From Montifringilla adamsi (lineage: Eukaryota > Chordata > Aves > Passeriformes > Passeridae): a stretch of 64,000 nt of DNA. This document shows positions 24,601-36,569 of the stretch, piece after piece. The translations under genes and the position numbers were made by a program. Each line of letters opens with the position of its first letter. Position 1 is the stretch's first letter. Location: positions 2,786,431 through 2,850,430 of the forward strand of contig JAGGNK010013003.1 of assembly GCA_017590115.1 (NCBI GenBank), read 5' to 3'. Under the pieces are notes generated by a model. It was not told the origin of the DNA, made no database searches, and saw nothing but the letters and a program-made list of their open reading frames with translations.

Positions 24601-27600
24601 CTGACATGGTTCCACTGTCTGCTCCAAAGCCACACCAGCAGAGCAGAAATTCAAGTAAACAACCTTCCCAACAGAAGGACCTAACCATCAAATGGGCCTG
24701 TGAGGCTCAAATCTTCACTCTGGCCCTAGCAGTATCTTTAGCACACAACTAAGCATTGACTTGGATGGGAAAACAGTCTATTCTGACACCTTGTTTATTT
24801 GACAACATGTTCTGTCTTATTCCAGGTCAGGAGATTTCTGTGTGTGAAAGACCAGATGGTACATCTAGAAACTGTCCTCTATAAGAATTTTCCTCCTCCA
24901 GAGAGAGGAAGAAAGAGTGATTACATCACCTCTCTTGTATTCTAAGCCCCAGAACATCTTGATTGGTTTAGTTCTGTTTCCTGATTGTATAGACAACATG
25001 CAATAATAAGTTTTTAGTTGCAAATACCTGTAGGAAGAAATTAAAGCACAATAATTCATACATTTATCCAGAGAACAGAAAGGCTGACAAACAGACTGTC
25101 AGCTTTATGGGTGTAGCACTATTAAGAAACCACAGGGAATGCCCTCATTGTGAGGACAGCCTATACATCTGCCAGCTGAAGCTCTGTCTTGGTACCCAGA
25201 AATATTAATTCTGCTGGTCAGTACCACACACAAACCCAAGCAAGTCAACAGTGCTTAATTGTGGTCCACAGAGTGCAAGTAAATGAACAAACTCCCCTTT
25301 TAGAAGACCTAAAAAAAAAAAAAATCTTACAGCTTAGCTGCAAAGATAATCAATTTTTCAAATACTATCTGGTGAGCACTTTAGGTGCTGAATTGAAAAA
25401 CAACATGTAATTAAGGACTTGCCTTGAAACACTATGGCCACATACAGAGATTAGAAAAGCACTAGCATACTCAAAGAATGCAGGAGCTGAACTCACTCAC
25501 CAAATTGACTGAAAACACCACTGTGAGAACACAGCTGGGGCAGGAAGAAAATTACATGAGGTCATCTCATATCTGCTTTATGGTTCAGGTCCACTATCCA
25601 GGCACGGCTTCCTTGCACAGCCAGACACAGATTCACAAAAGCTGGCTGGACATGACAGAAAACTGAGGAGCTGCTTCCCTCGTACTCAGCAGGCATGGAT
25701 TCAGGGCTTTACAGAGCCATCAGCTGGAACCATCTGTGACTGTCCTACTACTTCCAATTTCTGTAGGAAGTGAGCCTTAGAGAGCCAGGAAGGGAAAGAC
25801 TCTCATACAGTCTCAGCTATTAGAGCTGCAGTAGCACAGAAAATAACTGCTACCCTCTAAAGTTGCCTGCTGAAAGACCCCAGGTTCATACCAAATCCTG
25901 AATTTCACATTTCTTGGGCTCCTCTTCCTCTCCCAGACAGTATAAGCACCAATGGCTGAGCTACTTGAGAGCAACTACTCTATTTAGGAGCCTAAACCAA
26001 TTGTTTTGCTTGTGTGCCAAATACACTGAGAAATATCACAGCTAATCTCACAAAACAGAAGTTCCTTTGATGTTTCCAATCATATATAATGTGCAATAAT
26101 ATTTCCTTAATCCTCAAAAGAATTTTTTAGCTGTGACATTCCATAGATGCTGGTGAAGTTTCACAAAGATGGATTCCAGCCACTCTAGGAGATGAAAAAA
26201 AAAAAACCAACAAGGCAGTAAGATAAAGGCCATCAAAATCTGAAGTTATCCTGCCAATTAAGTAGCTGAATAAGGGTGAAAAAACTTCACCAGAAACTTC
26301 AGGATAGCATCATTATAAGGCAGCTTCATTTTGATATGTAGAAAAAAACCAAAATTCTAGTGCATAGAAAAAAAAAATTGATGCAGTGTTTTTCTGCAAT
26401 TTATGAGTTTATAAAAGAGCTCGGTTCTGAGACTTGATTGAGTCCAAGGGCACAGCATTGATTTGCTTATAGCATGAGGAGAGTGTGCCTCAGGTAAACC
26501 CTTCTTGTCTATCATACAAAGGCTTGCATATAGATCTTTTGCGTACTCATTCTTAATAGAGTACACACAAACACTTCTGGAACTGGAGACAAGTCAAGAG
26601 GAATTTCATTCCCACAGCAATGCACGCAAGTTGTTAGAAGACACAGATGCTACTTCAAAAAAATTTATTCTACAGGGTTTGGCAGACATGAGTTTGAACT
26701 AATAACTGGTTAGCACCAGAGGAAAAGAACACACAAAAAATAAATGCTAAGAAAAAAAGGCAGCTTCTTGAGTTTAATTTTTTGCCTTCTCAAAACTTGA
26801 GAAAAAGCTTTTGAGATATTGCATACTATTTCACAGGGCCTGTGTAAGGGCCATAGTAAGCATGCACTGAAACATCACAAGATTACAAGAAAAAGATATC
26901 TTCCACTTATCTTAATAGCAAACGTTTTTATTGCGACAAAATGAAGCTAAAGCTAAAATGAAGCTATTGGGACAAAATTGGAAGCTAAAGGGAAGTACCA
27001 CAGAGAGAAGGAGGTGCATGAGGCATTAAGGACCTGACACCTATTAATTAAAACCTTGCCTGAGTAACCAGTGCAGTATTAAGACCTCATTAGCTTCATT
27101 CAGGTAGACAAACATGACAGGGCTATAGGAATCACCTTCCTTTTTGGCACTTTGAAGTGTAAGGCAAGCACAGTTTAAGAATAGTGTAATCGTCACTGGC
27201 CAAAGAGTTTAGCTAAAACCTCTTGGTACATCCAAAGCCTAACACTGTGTGTAGCCAGTTAAATTCAGTACTTCAAAATTTATCCCCATCCATCAGGATT
27301 AGAGCCATTTTTTTCCCCCTGCTTGAACAGGAAGTTTCTATCCTTTTGGCAGCAGATCAGCCTTTCTACCCCATATGCATCCTAAGAAAACTGGTTAATC
27401 TTCCAATAGTTGGACACATTATTTCCTCTTTTTCTTCATACACTATCAGATGGCTAATATGGAAATAAGTCCTTTTTTTCTCAAGTACAATGTTTTGATA
27501 TTATGGGGCACTTGGGGGGCCTGGGGCTGTTTCAATTCAATTTTCTTTTCTGATGATATTTAAAGTGATGATTAAATATCAATTCTTTTTACAGGAGTCA

Positions 27601-28751
27601 GGGAGGTGGAGTGTCAGGAACTGCAAGAACAGTGTATGGGAAAAAAGCTACTCAGAAAACCCACAATGTACCAGGCCAAGGTGCTTTATGCTACAGAAAA
27701 AAAGAAAGTGAAACTGTACCAACTGGAGTACAATTCAACATTCCTGTAGATTCAGTAGCACATATATGCTCTTCATTTTGTTATTTATAAATACCTTTCA
27801 TAATTGCAGACCTTTATGCACCTATCAAAGGTCATATCATTACTAAAAGTTCATAAACTTAGAAACTGCCTCATTTTTTACGCTTAGTTCCCCCTTTTTT
27901 TATACTTAACTTTCCTACATTAGCTGCTTTATGGCCCAAAATATCTAAGAAGAGGCAGAAAGAATACACAAAAAGAAGACAGAAGGAACATAAAGCCCAG
28001 AAAACAGTGATGAGCAACATTCCTAACAAGTAGCTCAGTTTCTATTCACAAACCTGTCTTAAGTGTTGAGCTGAAGGATATACAGATTTAAAAGTTTCAG
28101 TGGCAGGTTGATGGCACATAGTGGTATTAGGAAGAAAAGTGTTGCATAATTTCATTGCACCAAACCTCAAACTGACTTAAAAACAAGAACATCCTGTGAT
28201 GATACTAAAATATTGCAAATGAACATCATTGGTGCTTTTTTTAACCAAAATATCAGCTAATAATTTTCTCTTTCCCAAGCTGCTAAAAATAGGAAGACCA
28301 ATATCCAAGAAGCACATTTTTCTACTTACAATCATGGACAAGAAAGAAAAAGGCTTTCACACGGAATCTGCCCTGGAACCAGCTCGTGCTGTACTGGGAG
28401 TCCCCAAACACACCATATAAAAATCCTTGCTTTCAAAGGAGAAACACACAAAAATTTGGAAAAAAGAAAGCACATTTTGTACCATTCAAGACCATGCACT
28501 CTGTAAAGCAGTCATGAGATAGCAAGAAACTATGGGAAGGGAGCCCAGAGGCACTGAATTTGGTAGGACTTAAGACAATGACAAAAAACGTTGTCATATC
28601 ACATGTACTTACAGTATTGTTGCTCAGACTGGAGGATTTGCAGCTGCAGTAATATGAAGGATTTTTTTATAATTCAGAAATGTTCCTGGGAAATATTCCC
28701 GTATTTTCCCCACTAATTGTACAGAAGACAGTTTTGGTTTTTTTGGTTTTG

Positions 28752-28767
28752 TTTTTTTTTTTTTTTT
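28752..28767 (+). repeat. Poly(T) run, 16 nt
   Basis: A run of 16 T, preceded by shorter T runs broken by GG and G. It is low-complexity sequence with no element attached. Confidence 0.85.
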
Positions 28768-29434
28768 ATGTTATACTTCTAAAAGTTAGCAGTTTACAAA
28801 ATAACTTTCTGTAGGTTTTCAGCTACACAGAATAAGGGTACACCAAAAGGCAGCTTTCAGCATGGAAATTCTAAGCCTAGTTTTTCATAGTAGATAATAA
28901 TGTTCTTCTTTCTGGCTGCTATATTTCAATATTTCACAGTACCTGACAGCCATAATGGTAATTGGTATCTGTGTCTTAGAATGGCCAGTTAATCTGATAA
29001 GTGCTTTTGAAATTTTCCTGGCTTGTTAATGTTCTGACATCATAACATTTTGAGGTTAAACTACTTCTGCTTAAACTTAGATGAAGTGATAGCTCTTATA
29101 CAAACACATAAATATATACCTAACCAAAGGGATAATTAAATGCCACTGCTAATTAAATAAACACCAGTTTCTTCCCACTGTCCTGGCTCTTTCAGGAGTG
29201 CTCTTAATATAGGAGGACCTACCCCTCTAAGAGAGGAAAGAGACACTTTTGGTAACTGTTTTCCTTTTGCTTCTTGTCAAGAACAGATATGAAGTTCCAA
29301 ATAACAGAGTAATATGGAAAAAAATACCAGCCTGGCTAGAAACAGCCTAAGGAACCTGTGTGAGTCACACCCTGCCCATGGCTTCTGTGGCATCTGACTG
29401 GAGACCATGGAGGAAAACAGCGCTGCCTGATGAA

Positions 29435-29491
29435 ACTGAGTCACCTGGAGCGGAAATCTGATGGAAAATTATCACCTGCAGGTGACTCAGT
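29435..29491. promoter_or_regulatory. 13-bp inverted repeat with paired AP-1-like and E-box-like motifs
   Basis: The arms 29435-29447 (ACTGAGTCACCTG) and 29479-29491 (CAGGTGACTCAGT) are perfect reverse complements. Each arm carries a TGASTCA motif (29437-29443 and 29483-29489), the AP-1 consensus, overlapping a CACCTG/CAGGTG E-box. A third TGAGTCA lies at 29361-29367. The right arm runs up to the first base of the solo LTR and contains the inferred target-site duplication. Motif identity is seen directly. Binding or regulatory activity is inference. Confidence 0.4.
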
Positions 29492-29757
29492 GTGAGAGAC
29501 TGGAAAGGTTGATGTCTCGAGACATTTTGGTACATGAGTGGGGGGGAAGTGGGAGTTTGGGCCTTGCCTTGGAGGAACAATGCCCTGCCTCACACCCCAC
29601 ATCACTAGAGCCTGTATCCCAGACCAGCAGTGGCACCAGTCCTTGGCACAACAGGGGCAATATTCCATACCTGCCTCTGGAGTCCCTAAACCCAGCTCCT
29701 GAGTGGCCAAATGACCAGAAGTCCCAGCTGGGGGAAGGGGCCAGGAAGACCAAGAGG

Positions 29758-29766
29758 TATTTAAAG
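29758..29766 (+). promoter_or_regulatory. TATA-like box of the solo LTR
   Basis: TATTTAAAG lies 267 bp inside the LTR and about 300 bp before its AGTAAA signal, the spacing expected of an LTR promoter. Transcription would start about 25-30 bp downstream, near 29785-29795. A GC-richer stretch (GGGGAAGGGGCC, from about 29731) sits just upstream. Whether the promoter is still active cannot be seen. Confidence 0.5.
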
Positions 29767-30057
29767 CCATATACATGCAGAGCACATCTTGACCCAACCT
29801 CCTCTTGGAGTTTCTTGGAGCTGAAAATCATTGGAGCCAAGGAGTTGGCAGCTGCATGTGTCCTTTTCTGTATCTCCTCTGTTATGCTCTTTCTTCTTCT
29901 TTAATTCCCTCTTCTTGGAATTTTTGTGTAACTTAAAATTGAACCAGCTGAGAGTTTGAAGAGTTTGAGACCAAGCTAATGTTTTGAGAAGTGTTTTGTG
30001 TTGATTGAATGCTGCTCTAAACCTTTTGCCAAAGTACTCTGATTTTCTAAAGTTGCC

Positions 30058-30080
30058 AGTAAAGTTGTTTTTGTTGTTTT
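30058..30080 (+). terminator. LTR poly(A) signal with GT-rich downstream element
   Basis: AGTAAA, a known variant of AATAAA, is followed directly by a GT-rich run (GTTGTTTTTGTTGTTTT). This arrangement marks the R/U5 boundary region of an LTR and supports calling the element on the plus strand. Confidence 0.55.
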
Positions 30081-31795
30081 GACCTCTTGAAAAGATCTTG
30101 TCAATACTTCTCCCTGCCTTCTAACTCAGAGTACATGAACAACCACAAGCCCTTTTAAAAGCCTCATAGAACGAGTTTTTTGGGCCTTGCACTCAGCCAA
30201 GGAGACATGAGGAAGGATTCAGAGACAGTTCCCCAACTTGCTGTGGCCATTACCACCAGGGACCATGAGAGTACAGTCCCAGAACTGGTGTAAGAAGCCC
30301 ATGTTTCCAGGAAGGAGATAACAGAAAAAAAGAGATGTTCCTGATCAGAATGGCACAATGCTGTAGTCACTTTGAGGCAGTGGGAATGACTGTGCAGGGA
30401 AGAGAAAAACCAGAAGGGTAAATCAGACCTTAAATCTATAGTGGCTAACAATATAAGGAAAGAGGGAAAGGCTAGGACAGGGTAAATACAGAAAAATGTG
30501 CCTGTATTTTTAGTACCATCACAAGACAGCTACTGGCAAGTGCTGCCTAGTCCTTTCCCTTAAAGTAAAACACACTACATTTTAATTAAAATAAGTCGGC
30601 AATATTAATTGCCAGCGCCAAATAGATGCTACAGAGAGAATATCACATCAACATGTGGGGAACAAGTCAGTGATACAAGAGCCCAAACCTACCAAAATTA
30701 AGGGGGCACAATTAAGCTGTCTCTTGAGGTTTTCTGGCCAAAGATGGTGTGTGGAGCTCTAGTCAAATAAGGGCTCTGTTTCCTCCAGCTGCCTCTCACT
30801 TTGGACCTCAATATCTTGAGTCCCTTATCATCAGTAAAACTCACGACTTAATCCAAGTACAAAATATACGAAAGTTATACACAACAGTACTTAAGATTAC
30901 TGAATAAAACAAGAAGGTGTATTTGTTGCTTGTTGTGGGAGAAAAATACAACGTAAATTCAATGTAACATTCAACAACAAGGGAGGAACAGACAAGCAGA
31001 AAAAACTAGATAATTCATATTTATAAAAGCCTGACTGTAATGTAGGAGCATTAATAAACCCTTCTGCTTCTTTTAGCACTTGCAGCATGACGCTGTTCTT
31101 TAAATGAGGAGCTCACTGCAAGGGTCATAAATGTAACCAAATCCAAGGAGCTGGTCAGCTACCAGGAAAATATGGCAGACATTTGCAGTATTAAAAAAGT
31201 ATTACCAGAAGGTTTTGATATCATCTTATTGTCAGACAATTGCTCTACATTTGAAACATGCAAGCCCATACAGAAAAGGCTTTACTCAGGAACTCAGCGT
31301 AAGTAAACTCTCTAAGGAAGACAACAATTTTTTTTCTCTTTCTTTGATGCATAATAAACATCACCTGACATCACTTATTCTGATTTGCTTCTTGCCCACT
31401 CAAAAATTCATCATCTCTCATTGCTCTTGATTTGTCCATGTCCACTTAACAATCCCCATACAACTTTGTTCAGCTTTGTTTCTGTATCAAGCATTTAATC
31501 ATCATTATCTGACATTACTCATCTTCATTTGCTTGGTAATACTTCCCTGATATTCTGTTCAAGGATTCATTAGTTCTTTGAAATTTGCAATTTTTTCAAT
31601 AGGTCAATATTCCTATCTATAAGCGCTGTGACTGACTTTTGTTGTTGTTCTGACACAGTTTGAAAACTGATTCTCAGTGCCAGTAAATCTCATGGAAAGG
31701 CTTTTCTCCCTGCTTCACAATGATGAATACCCAAAATTTCCCATATTTTTTTCATGAGGAAAAAAGGGATATATCTAAATTTATTTACACTCATA

Positions 31796-31839
31796 AATAT
31801 ATATATATATATATATACACACGTATATAAATATATATA
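31796..31839. repeat. (AT)n microsatellite with imperfect tail
   Basis: About 22 bp of uninterrupted AT alternation, then ACACACGTATATAAATATATATA. It is a simple repeat, probably variable in length. Confidence 0.9.
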
Positions 31840-33652
31840 ACACCATAATTTCCAGGATAAACAAGTATCACTTCAATAAATAATGCATTCTCCTGACCTC
31901 CCACCTTTGGAATAAAGATGTCAACCAGCAGTGTTGTATTTAGAAGTAGAACATATTTAGCCTTTCTTAAGCTGAAGAGGAATATATTTCATAATTCATT
32001 ATGCCCTTCTGCCTTAGTCTTTTGTGGGTAAAAAAATCCTAAATAAATATTAAACAAATAGACCAGCAAATATGTCATCTCCTTTACTCATGAATTTTCT
32101 TCAAGTGTTTCACATTTTTAATATTAACCTCTTACAAAATACCCAGTATTTTATCGAAAATAACAAATAAGTTTCTCACACACTTGTAGTTCCTCAGTCA
32201 AGGTGATCTAAATCTACTCAGTAAGTAAAATAACCTTTTTATACTATGCAGAGTGTAGGTCTTAGCTACAAATATTTAGTCTACATCCAAAAATAAATGG
32301 AAGAGTTCTCAATACGCTCTTCAATTATTTCTATGAATAGGCTGCAAATTAATTTGCTTGCTAGCATATCTGCAGAAGGTGACAATGGAAGACAAATAAA
32401 TAATTTATACAATGTGAATGAAGGTATTATAACTGCTTCATTAACTGCTCCAAACAGCACGAATCTGCCTTGCTGGCATCACTTAGTCTGGCCAAAGTAC
32501 TGGTCAAAGGCTCCAGAAGTTGCACTTCGAGGTTTCCTGTGATTATAGGTGACCCATTGTACTGAAATGAAGGAAAACTGAAGAGGGCACCATTAGGAAT
32601 CTAACTTCACCTCCCATGCAGGAGGTTGAAGTCCTAAGAATGAGATCAACTGCAAAACCCACGACATTTTCAGCCAAATGACATCAATCTTTAAGCAAAG
32701 ATGGGCTAAACACCAGCCTGCCCCCTTGCCTGGCCTTCTGTTCCCTTCTCCTTGCAGATTTTGTCTTTGCTTTTTCCTAGGCTTCCATTTGCTGCGCTGC
32801 TCAATGAGTTCAAGCATCCCACCTTGCTTCCCCGTTTTCCCCTACACACAATTTCCACGTTCCCCTTCCCACTTCCCATTGCAGCACAGGCCACATAAAA
32901 CTCATCTTTCACCGACTATTTTGGCAGCTCTGCCTTTTATATCCCCCCTCTAGGGTATCTGTATTTCTGGTCTAATGTACAGTAAGTGTGTTGTAAAGCA
33001 AGCAAAATGATTTTTCCACTTCTGGCAGGTAAACCCAGATGAAACATCACTTCAAGCCCGGTTTCTTTACTGTGCATTTCCCCAGTTCTTGTCCTTAATT
33101 CTTTAAAGTTGATGGGTCTGTGCCAAATGCAGAACCTATGGAAGGTAAATGGGACACAGCTGGGGACGTTGCAGCCTAAATGATGCCACATTTTCAAATT
33201 TCTTCTTTGAATTCAGCTCAGTCTCTTTCTTTCCAATTATGCCAACAACACATACAAACTGGCCACATAACAGCTATTAATTCATCACAGAATTAAGTTA
33301 AAAACTGTATTTTGTATAAAGCTTTTGAAAAATTATATCACTAGGATATAATTTTGTGACCCTCTTGTGCTCTCAGCTGTCTCATTACAACATTCCCAAC
33401 ATTATGAAAAGCAATGTGTGAATGTGCATTTATATTTCTCTATGGAAGGTTGGTTTTAAATAATAGTCCTCTACCTCCTAAAAAAGTTTCAAGCTTCTTA
33501 AGCTCACTCAAACTAGCATAATGATGCAGAAGTGTCCCCTGGAACAGCCTTAAATAACTATGTCCCTATTAGTATGTATAATCTTATTCAATCCAAAGGA
33601 TTTCATAAAGATTCATAGATTTCAAGAACTTGAAAGGAAGGTGCAGTTTGTT

Positions 33653-33708
33653 GGTTTTTTTTGTTTGTTTTTTTCTTTTTTTGTTTTTTTTTTTATTTTT
33701 TTTTTAAT
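33653..33708 (+). repeat. T-rich low-complexity tract
   Basis: About 56 bp composed almost only of T, with single G, C or A interruptions. It is low complexity. No retroelement body with its poly(A) tail on the minus strand was recognised next to it. Confidence 0.85.
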
Positions 33709-34059
33709 GGTGGCTAAATATCATAGCCAGTTCTGAGCAGATAAAGTATCCACTTCTTTTAGGTCTGATCAAAAATAAGGGGAAGGTGGAGAGTATTTTT
33801 ATGCCAGTAATAGAAGCACATTTTTCTGTCTTTTTTTTTTTTCCTTTAGTTGAATACATGGATAGATAATATGCATTATGTTCAGCCTTATCCTTCTATC
33901 TTCATTCAAATTTCTAAAATTACCTATCCTCATCTTACTGAAATTCATGCATTTCTTCTAGATGGGGCTTCATTATGGGACTTTCAAGACAGTTATCAAA
34001 GAGTATAAATCTCACTACAGCATTTGAAAGGTGATAAAAAGCTTTAGGAAATAAATAAC

Positions 34060-34256
34060 AAAAAAATTCCACTGGCAAGGTCCGTTACCATGTGAAATAA
34101 TCTTTCCTGCTAGGCAGTAGAAACCTCATTATTTGAGACTTTCAAAAAAAGCCTGGCACTAGCCCTAGAAAATACAGTATATTAAAAAAAATCCTTCATA
34201 ATGAAGAGAGGATCTGACCAGATGACCTTGAGGGATCCTCCCCTTGCCTGGTTTGT
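34060..34256 (+). mobile_element. Ancient CR1 LINE, 3' end fragment
   Basis: The order of recognisable blocks matches the 3' non-coding tail of old CR1 elements of birds and reptiles: a block around 34100-34130 (AATAATCTTTCCTGCTAGGC), then TTTGAGACTTTC and AAAAAAAGCCTGGCA, then GCCCTAGAAAATACAGTAT, AATCCTTC, GATCTGACCAGATGACCTTG and a C-rich end. The usual terminal ATTCTATG-like repeats are not visible and several blocks are altered, so this copy is much more diverged than the other two CR1 fragments. No reverse transcriptase sequence remains. The match is from memory of the family consensus, and the edges are approximate. Confidence 0.7.
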
Positions 34257-36527
34257 AACATGCAAGGGTTTAGCAGATAAAAATGCAATTAAAACAGGCT
34301 GAGGTAATGCATAAAGTATTCAGATTGTGTGTGAAGATACAGCATTTATATAAATAAATATATATGTACCAGAAATGAGTCACAAAGCTCCCTGGGGAGC
34401 TTAGGTAAGCTTATGGCTGGGGCAGTAGACATGCTCTAGAAAATTAACATGAAGAATTACTGGATACTTAAAAAGGGTTCTCAAATAGCTTCCTCTATAC
34501 CCACCTCCTAAAATATGGGTAGATGCTATGTTTTCATTTCTGGGTTTTTTGAAGGTGTTGGAAACATGAACAAAATGGATAATTTCATGTGTATCTGTAA
34601 ATTATCCTATGGGGACTCAAAAGGAACACGCACAGTTTGCTAATTTGTTCAGGACAGGACGGATGTTTAGTGCATGCAAAAAGGGTCTGAGTTTTGGTTT
34701 TCAAATTAATTTCTCAGTAATTAGACAGTATCTCTGCCTCATGTGAATTGAATCAAAGAGCTCATGGATCACAAGTGTCTCAGCGGATGAGACAACACTC
34801 TAAGAGGGATTTATCTTTCTTTTTTCTTTTTATATCAGTCTTATTTCAAGGAATAAACTTTGCATTTCAATTAAAACACCTCTGTGCTGAGATTTTCTTT
34901 ACATTTTCACTTAGATACCATAAATAATTTCCAGAACAACCAAAAACCCCACCCACATCTAAATTCATTGGAAAAGCCTTTCTCAAATCCAGCACAAATA
35001 CCCCTTCCCTGTTCCCATTTCTTCTGGTGCTTGAGCCTTTATTTTTCAAAATGCTGTCTCCAAGGAAGTGACATAGCATGGAGAGTTTCCAAAAAGCTGA
35101 GCTTCAAATTGAAGCTAACAGAGCTGCAGGTGCTGTGCACCTCCACCCACTGGGAACTTGTTAATCCAAGCTCAACTTCTTTCTAGCTCAACACCTCCCA
35201 CTAGGAAAGGCAAGATTCCTCCTTTCCCTCAAGGATGCCTGCACATAAATCTCTAACAAGGGTAGTTTGCATCATCTCCCAACTATTCCTGAACTGCTGA
35301 TGTTCCAGTGGAGGTTTCTGATCTGACAATCCAGGTTTGGTATGGGTAACTCCAGCCCTTGGGATGGGGCTGGAGCAATTCAGGTTTCCTCTGCTGTTCC
35401 AGCCAGGTCTTCTTCCACAAGCTGCACTGTGAAGTTGATCAGGTACAATTGCATTTAGGCAAATTGGAGCTTATTACACATCATTCCCTCACTCATCTGG
35501 AGGGCAGTTCTTTCATCTCTCAGGCACCGTTTTGACACAGACTTCAAGCAGTTTAAGCAGGAGCTTAGTGCCCAGAGGGCTCCTGAAATCAGAAGGGCTG
35601 TTTAACTTGCACTGCAGGATAAGTGCACATGTAATGAGCAGCTATCCTGTAAATGCTGTTCTGTAGCAGAAAAAAGCGTGTAAGGAAGGCACAACTGAAT
35701 CCTTTTCACAGAGAACTGGAATTTTATTTAACCTTAGACTGTCACTTTTCAATTTTTTTTATATCTCTGTACTTGATAGAGGATAAAATTTAATATCTGC
35801 TGTGGCAATATTCACCATAGCTTGCTGAGTCAGTTCTGGTTTAAATATTTAGCTTTGATTATACTTGAGGAAGGTGGATGGATCCCTATTTAAATTGAAT
35901 CCTTAGAATTTTTGCTGCAGATTTGCTCCTATTTATTCCAAAACCAGCAAAAGGATGGGGTTGAGAAAAAAATCCCTGTAGTGGATTTTTGCTTACAAGC
36001 TGTGATTCATTGTCCTCATCTCGCATTGCCATGACTAGTGAAACCACAGGACAGATTTGTAGAACAGGCAGGGGAGAATTTATAAATTTCAGGGGACATC
36101 CAGAGATGTCATGGACATTAAGAGGATGTTCATGTTCCACCAGCATTCCTCATCTGGCCCCAACCTACCTTCCACACTGACCAGGTATGATGATCCTGAT
36201 GATCAGAGAGTGCATCTCTTCCAGTTCTGAAACACGTTTTGGCCATGAGGATTGAGTTTTGACCCTCTTCCAAAAGCTATGCTTAAGATTTTTGAAGTTT
36301 TGTTAATAGTCTTTTGTGAGAAAGAAGACAGACACGATCTATGACTTACCACCCTCACTGTTCCTGCAAACAGAGTGGTAAAAAGGTTTCCTCTGTCACG
36401 AAAACTCCACTGAATATGGATGCACAACTCCATATCTTCATCTTCTTCAGTCTCATGGCTCTGTTGCATTCAGACATTCACTTTGATCACTGCCTAACAG
36501 ATTATAGCCCCAAAATAATAATAGTCG

Positions 36528-36568
<41 letters not shown>

Positions 36569-36569
36569 T
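36528..36569 (+). repeat. (TCA)n trinucleotide microsatellite
   Basis: About 14 uninterrupted TCA units, preceded by AATAATAATAGTCG and followed by TACTGCATCTACTG. Perfect repeats of this length are usually polymorphic in repeat number. It is not inside a supported coding region, although a chance frame reads through it as isoleucines. Confidence 0.95.

Larger units (their letters stand above)
8471..29360. other. Long non-coding stretch, no gene recognised
   Basis: About 21 kb without a recognisable gene, RNA gene or transposon. Open frames are short (up to about 126 codons) and overlap on both strands, most densely in the GC-richer patch at 12.56-13.13 kb, where frames on both strands are open simply because stop codons are rarer. 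Other visible items are a C12 run (11393-11404), an 18-bp tandem duplication (15603-15638), a CAG-rich patch near 20.24-20.36 kb, an A14 run (25311-25324) and a T16 run (28752-28767). A stretch at about 10.43-10.77 kb is listed separately because it reads like a conserved non-coding element. An exon-like segment at about 18.74-19.03 kb ends in a good donor (CACAG/GTGAGA), but no frame in it is familiar. Confidence 0.55.
29491..30191 (+). mobile_element. Solo LTR of an endogenous retrovirus (probably ERVL-like)
   Basis: A 701-bp element starts TGTGAGAGAC and ends CCTTGCA, so it has the TG...CA ends of an LTR. It is flanked by the same 5 bp, CTCAG, at 29486-29490 and 30192-30196, which fits a retroviral target-site duplication. 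In order it shows a U3-like part, a TATA-like box (29758-29766), a possible R region, an AGTAAA poly(A) signal (30058-30063) followed at once by a GT-rich downstream element, and a U5-like tail. No gag, pol or env frame flanks it, so it is a solo LTR left by recombination between two LTRs. Family assignment rests on 5-bp duplication and remembered resemblance to songbird LTRs, and is tentative. The 147-codon frame at 29461-29904 is taken as chance. A start near 29357 (TGTGTGAG) was considered but gave no matching duplication. Confidence 0.7.
30197..34059. other. Non-coding stretch, no gene recognised
   Basis: No coding region recognised. A dinucleotide AT repeat lies at 31796-31839 and a T-rich tract at about 33653-33708. 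A short stretch at about 30575-30645 (with TTAATTAAAATAAG and the hairpin-forming GGCAATATTAATTGCC, plus two retained CpG) resembles conserved non-coding DNA, but this cannot be tested here. The open frames at 32.6-33.2 kb are short and lie on both strands. Confidence 0.55.

Noticed and set aside
27500..27532. G-rich stretch GGGGCACTTGGGGGGCCTGGGG
   Set aside because: Only three separate G runs. It does not meet the four-run quadruplex rule without splitting the six-G run.
29461..29904. 147-codon frame over the LTR, with a 118-codon antisense frame
   Set aside because: It starts upstream of the LTR start, crosses the TATA-like box and has no retroviral protein motifs.
33606..33645. ATTCATAGATTTCAAGAACTTGAAAGG, resembling the end of an old minus-strand CR1
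   Set aside because: Only one weak block is present and the sequence then runs into a T-rich tract. Not enough to call an element.
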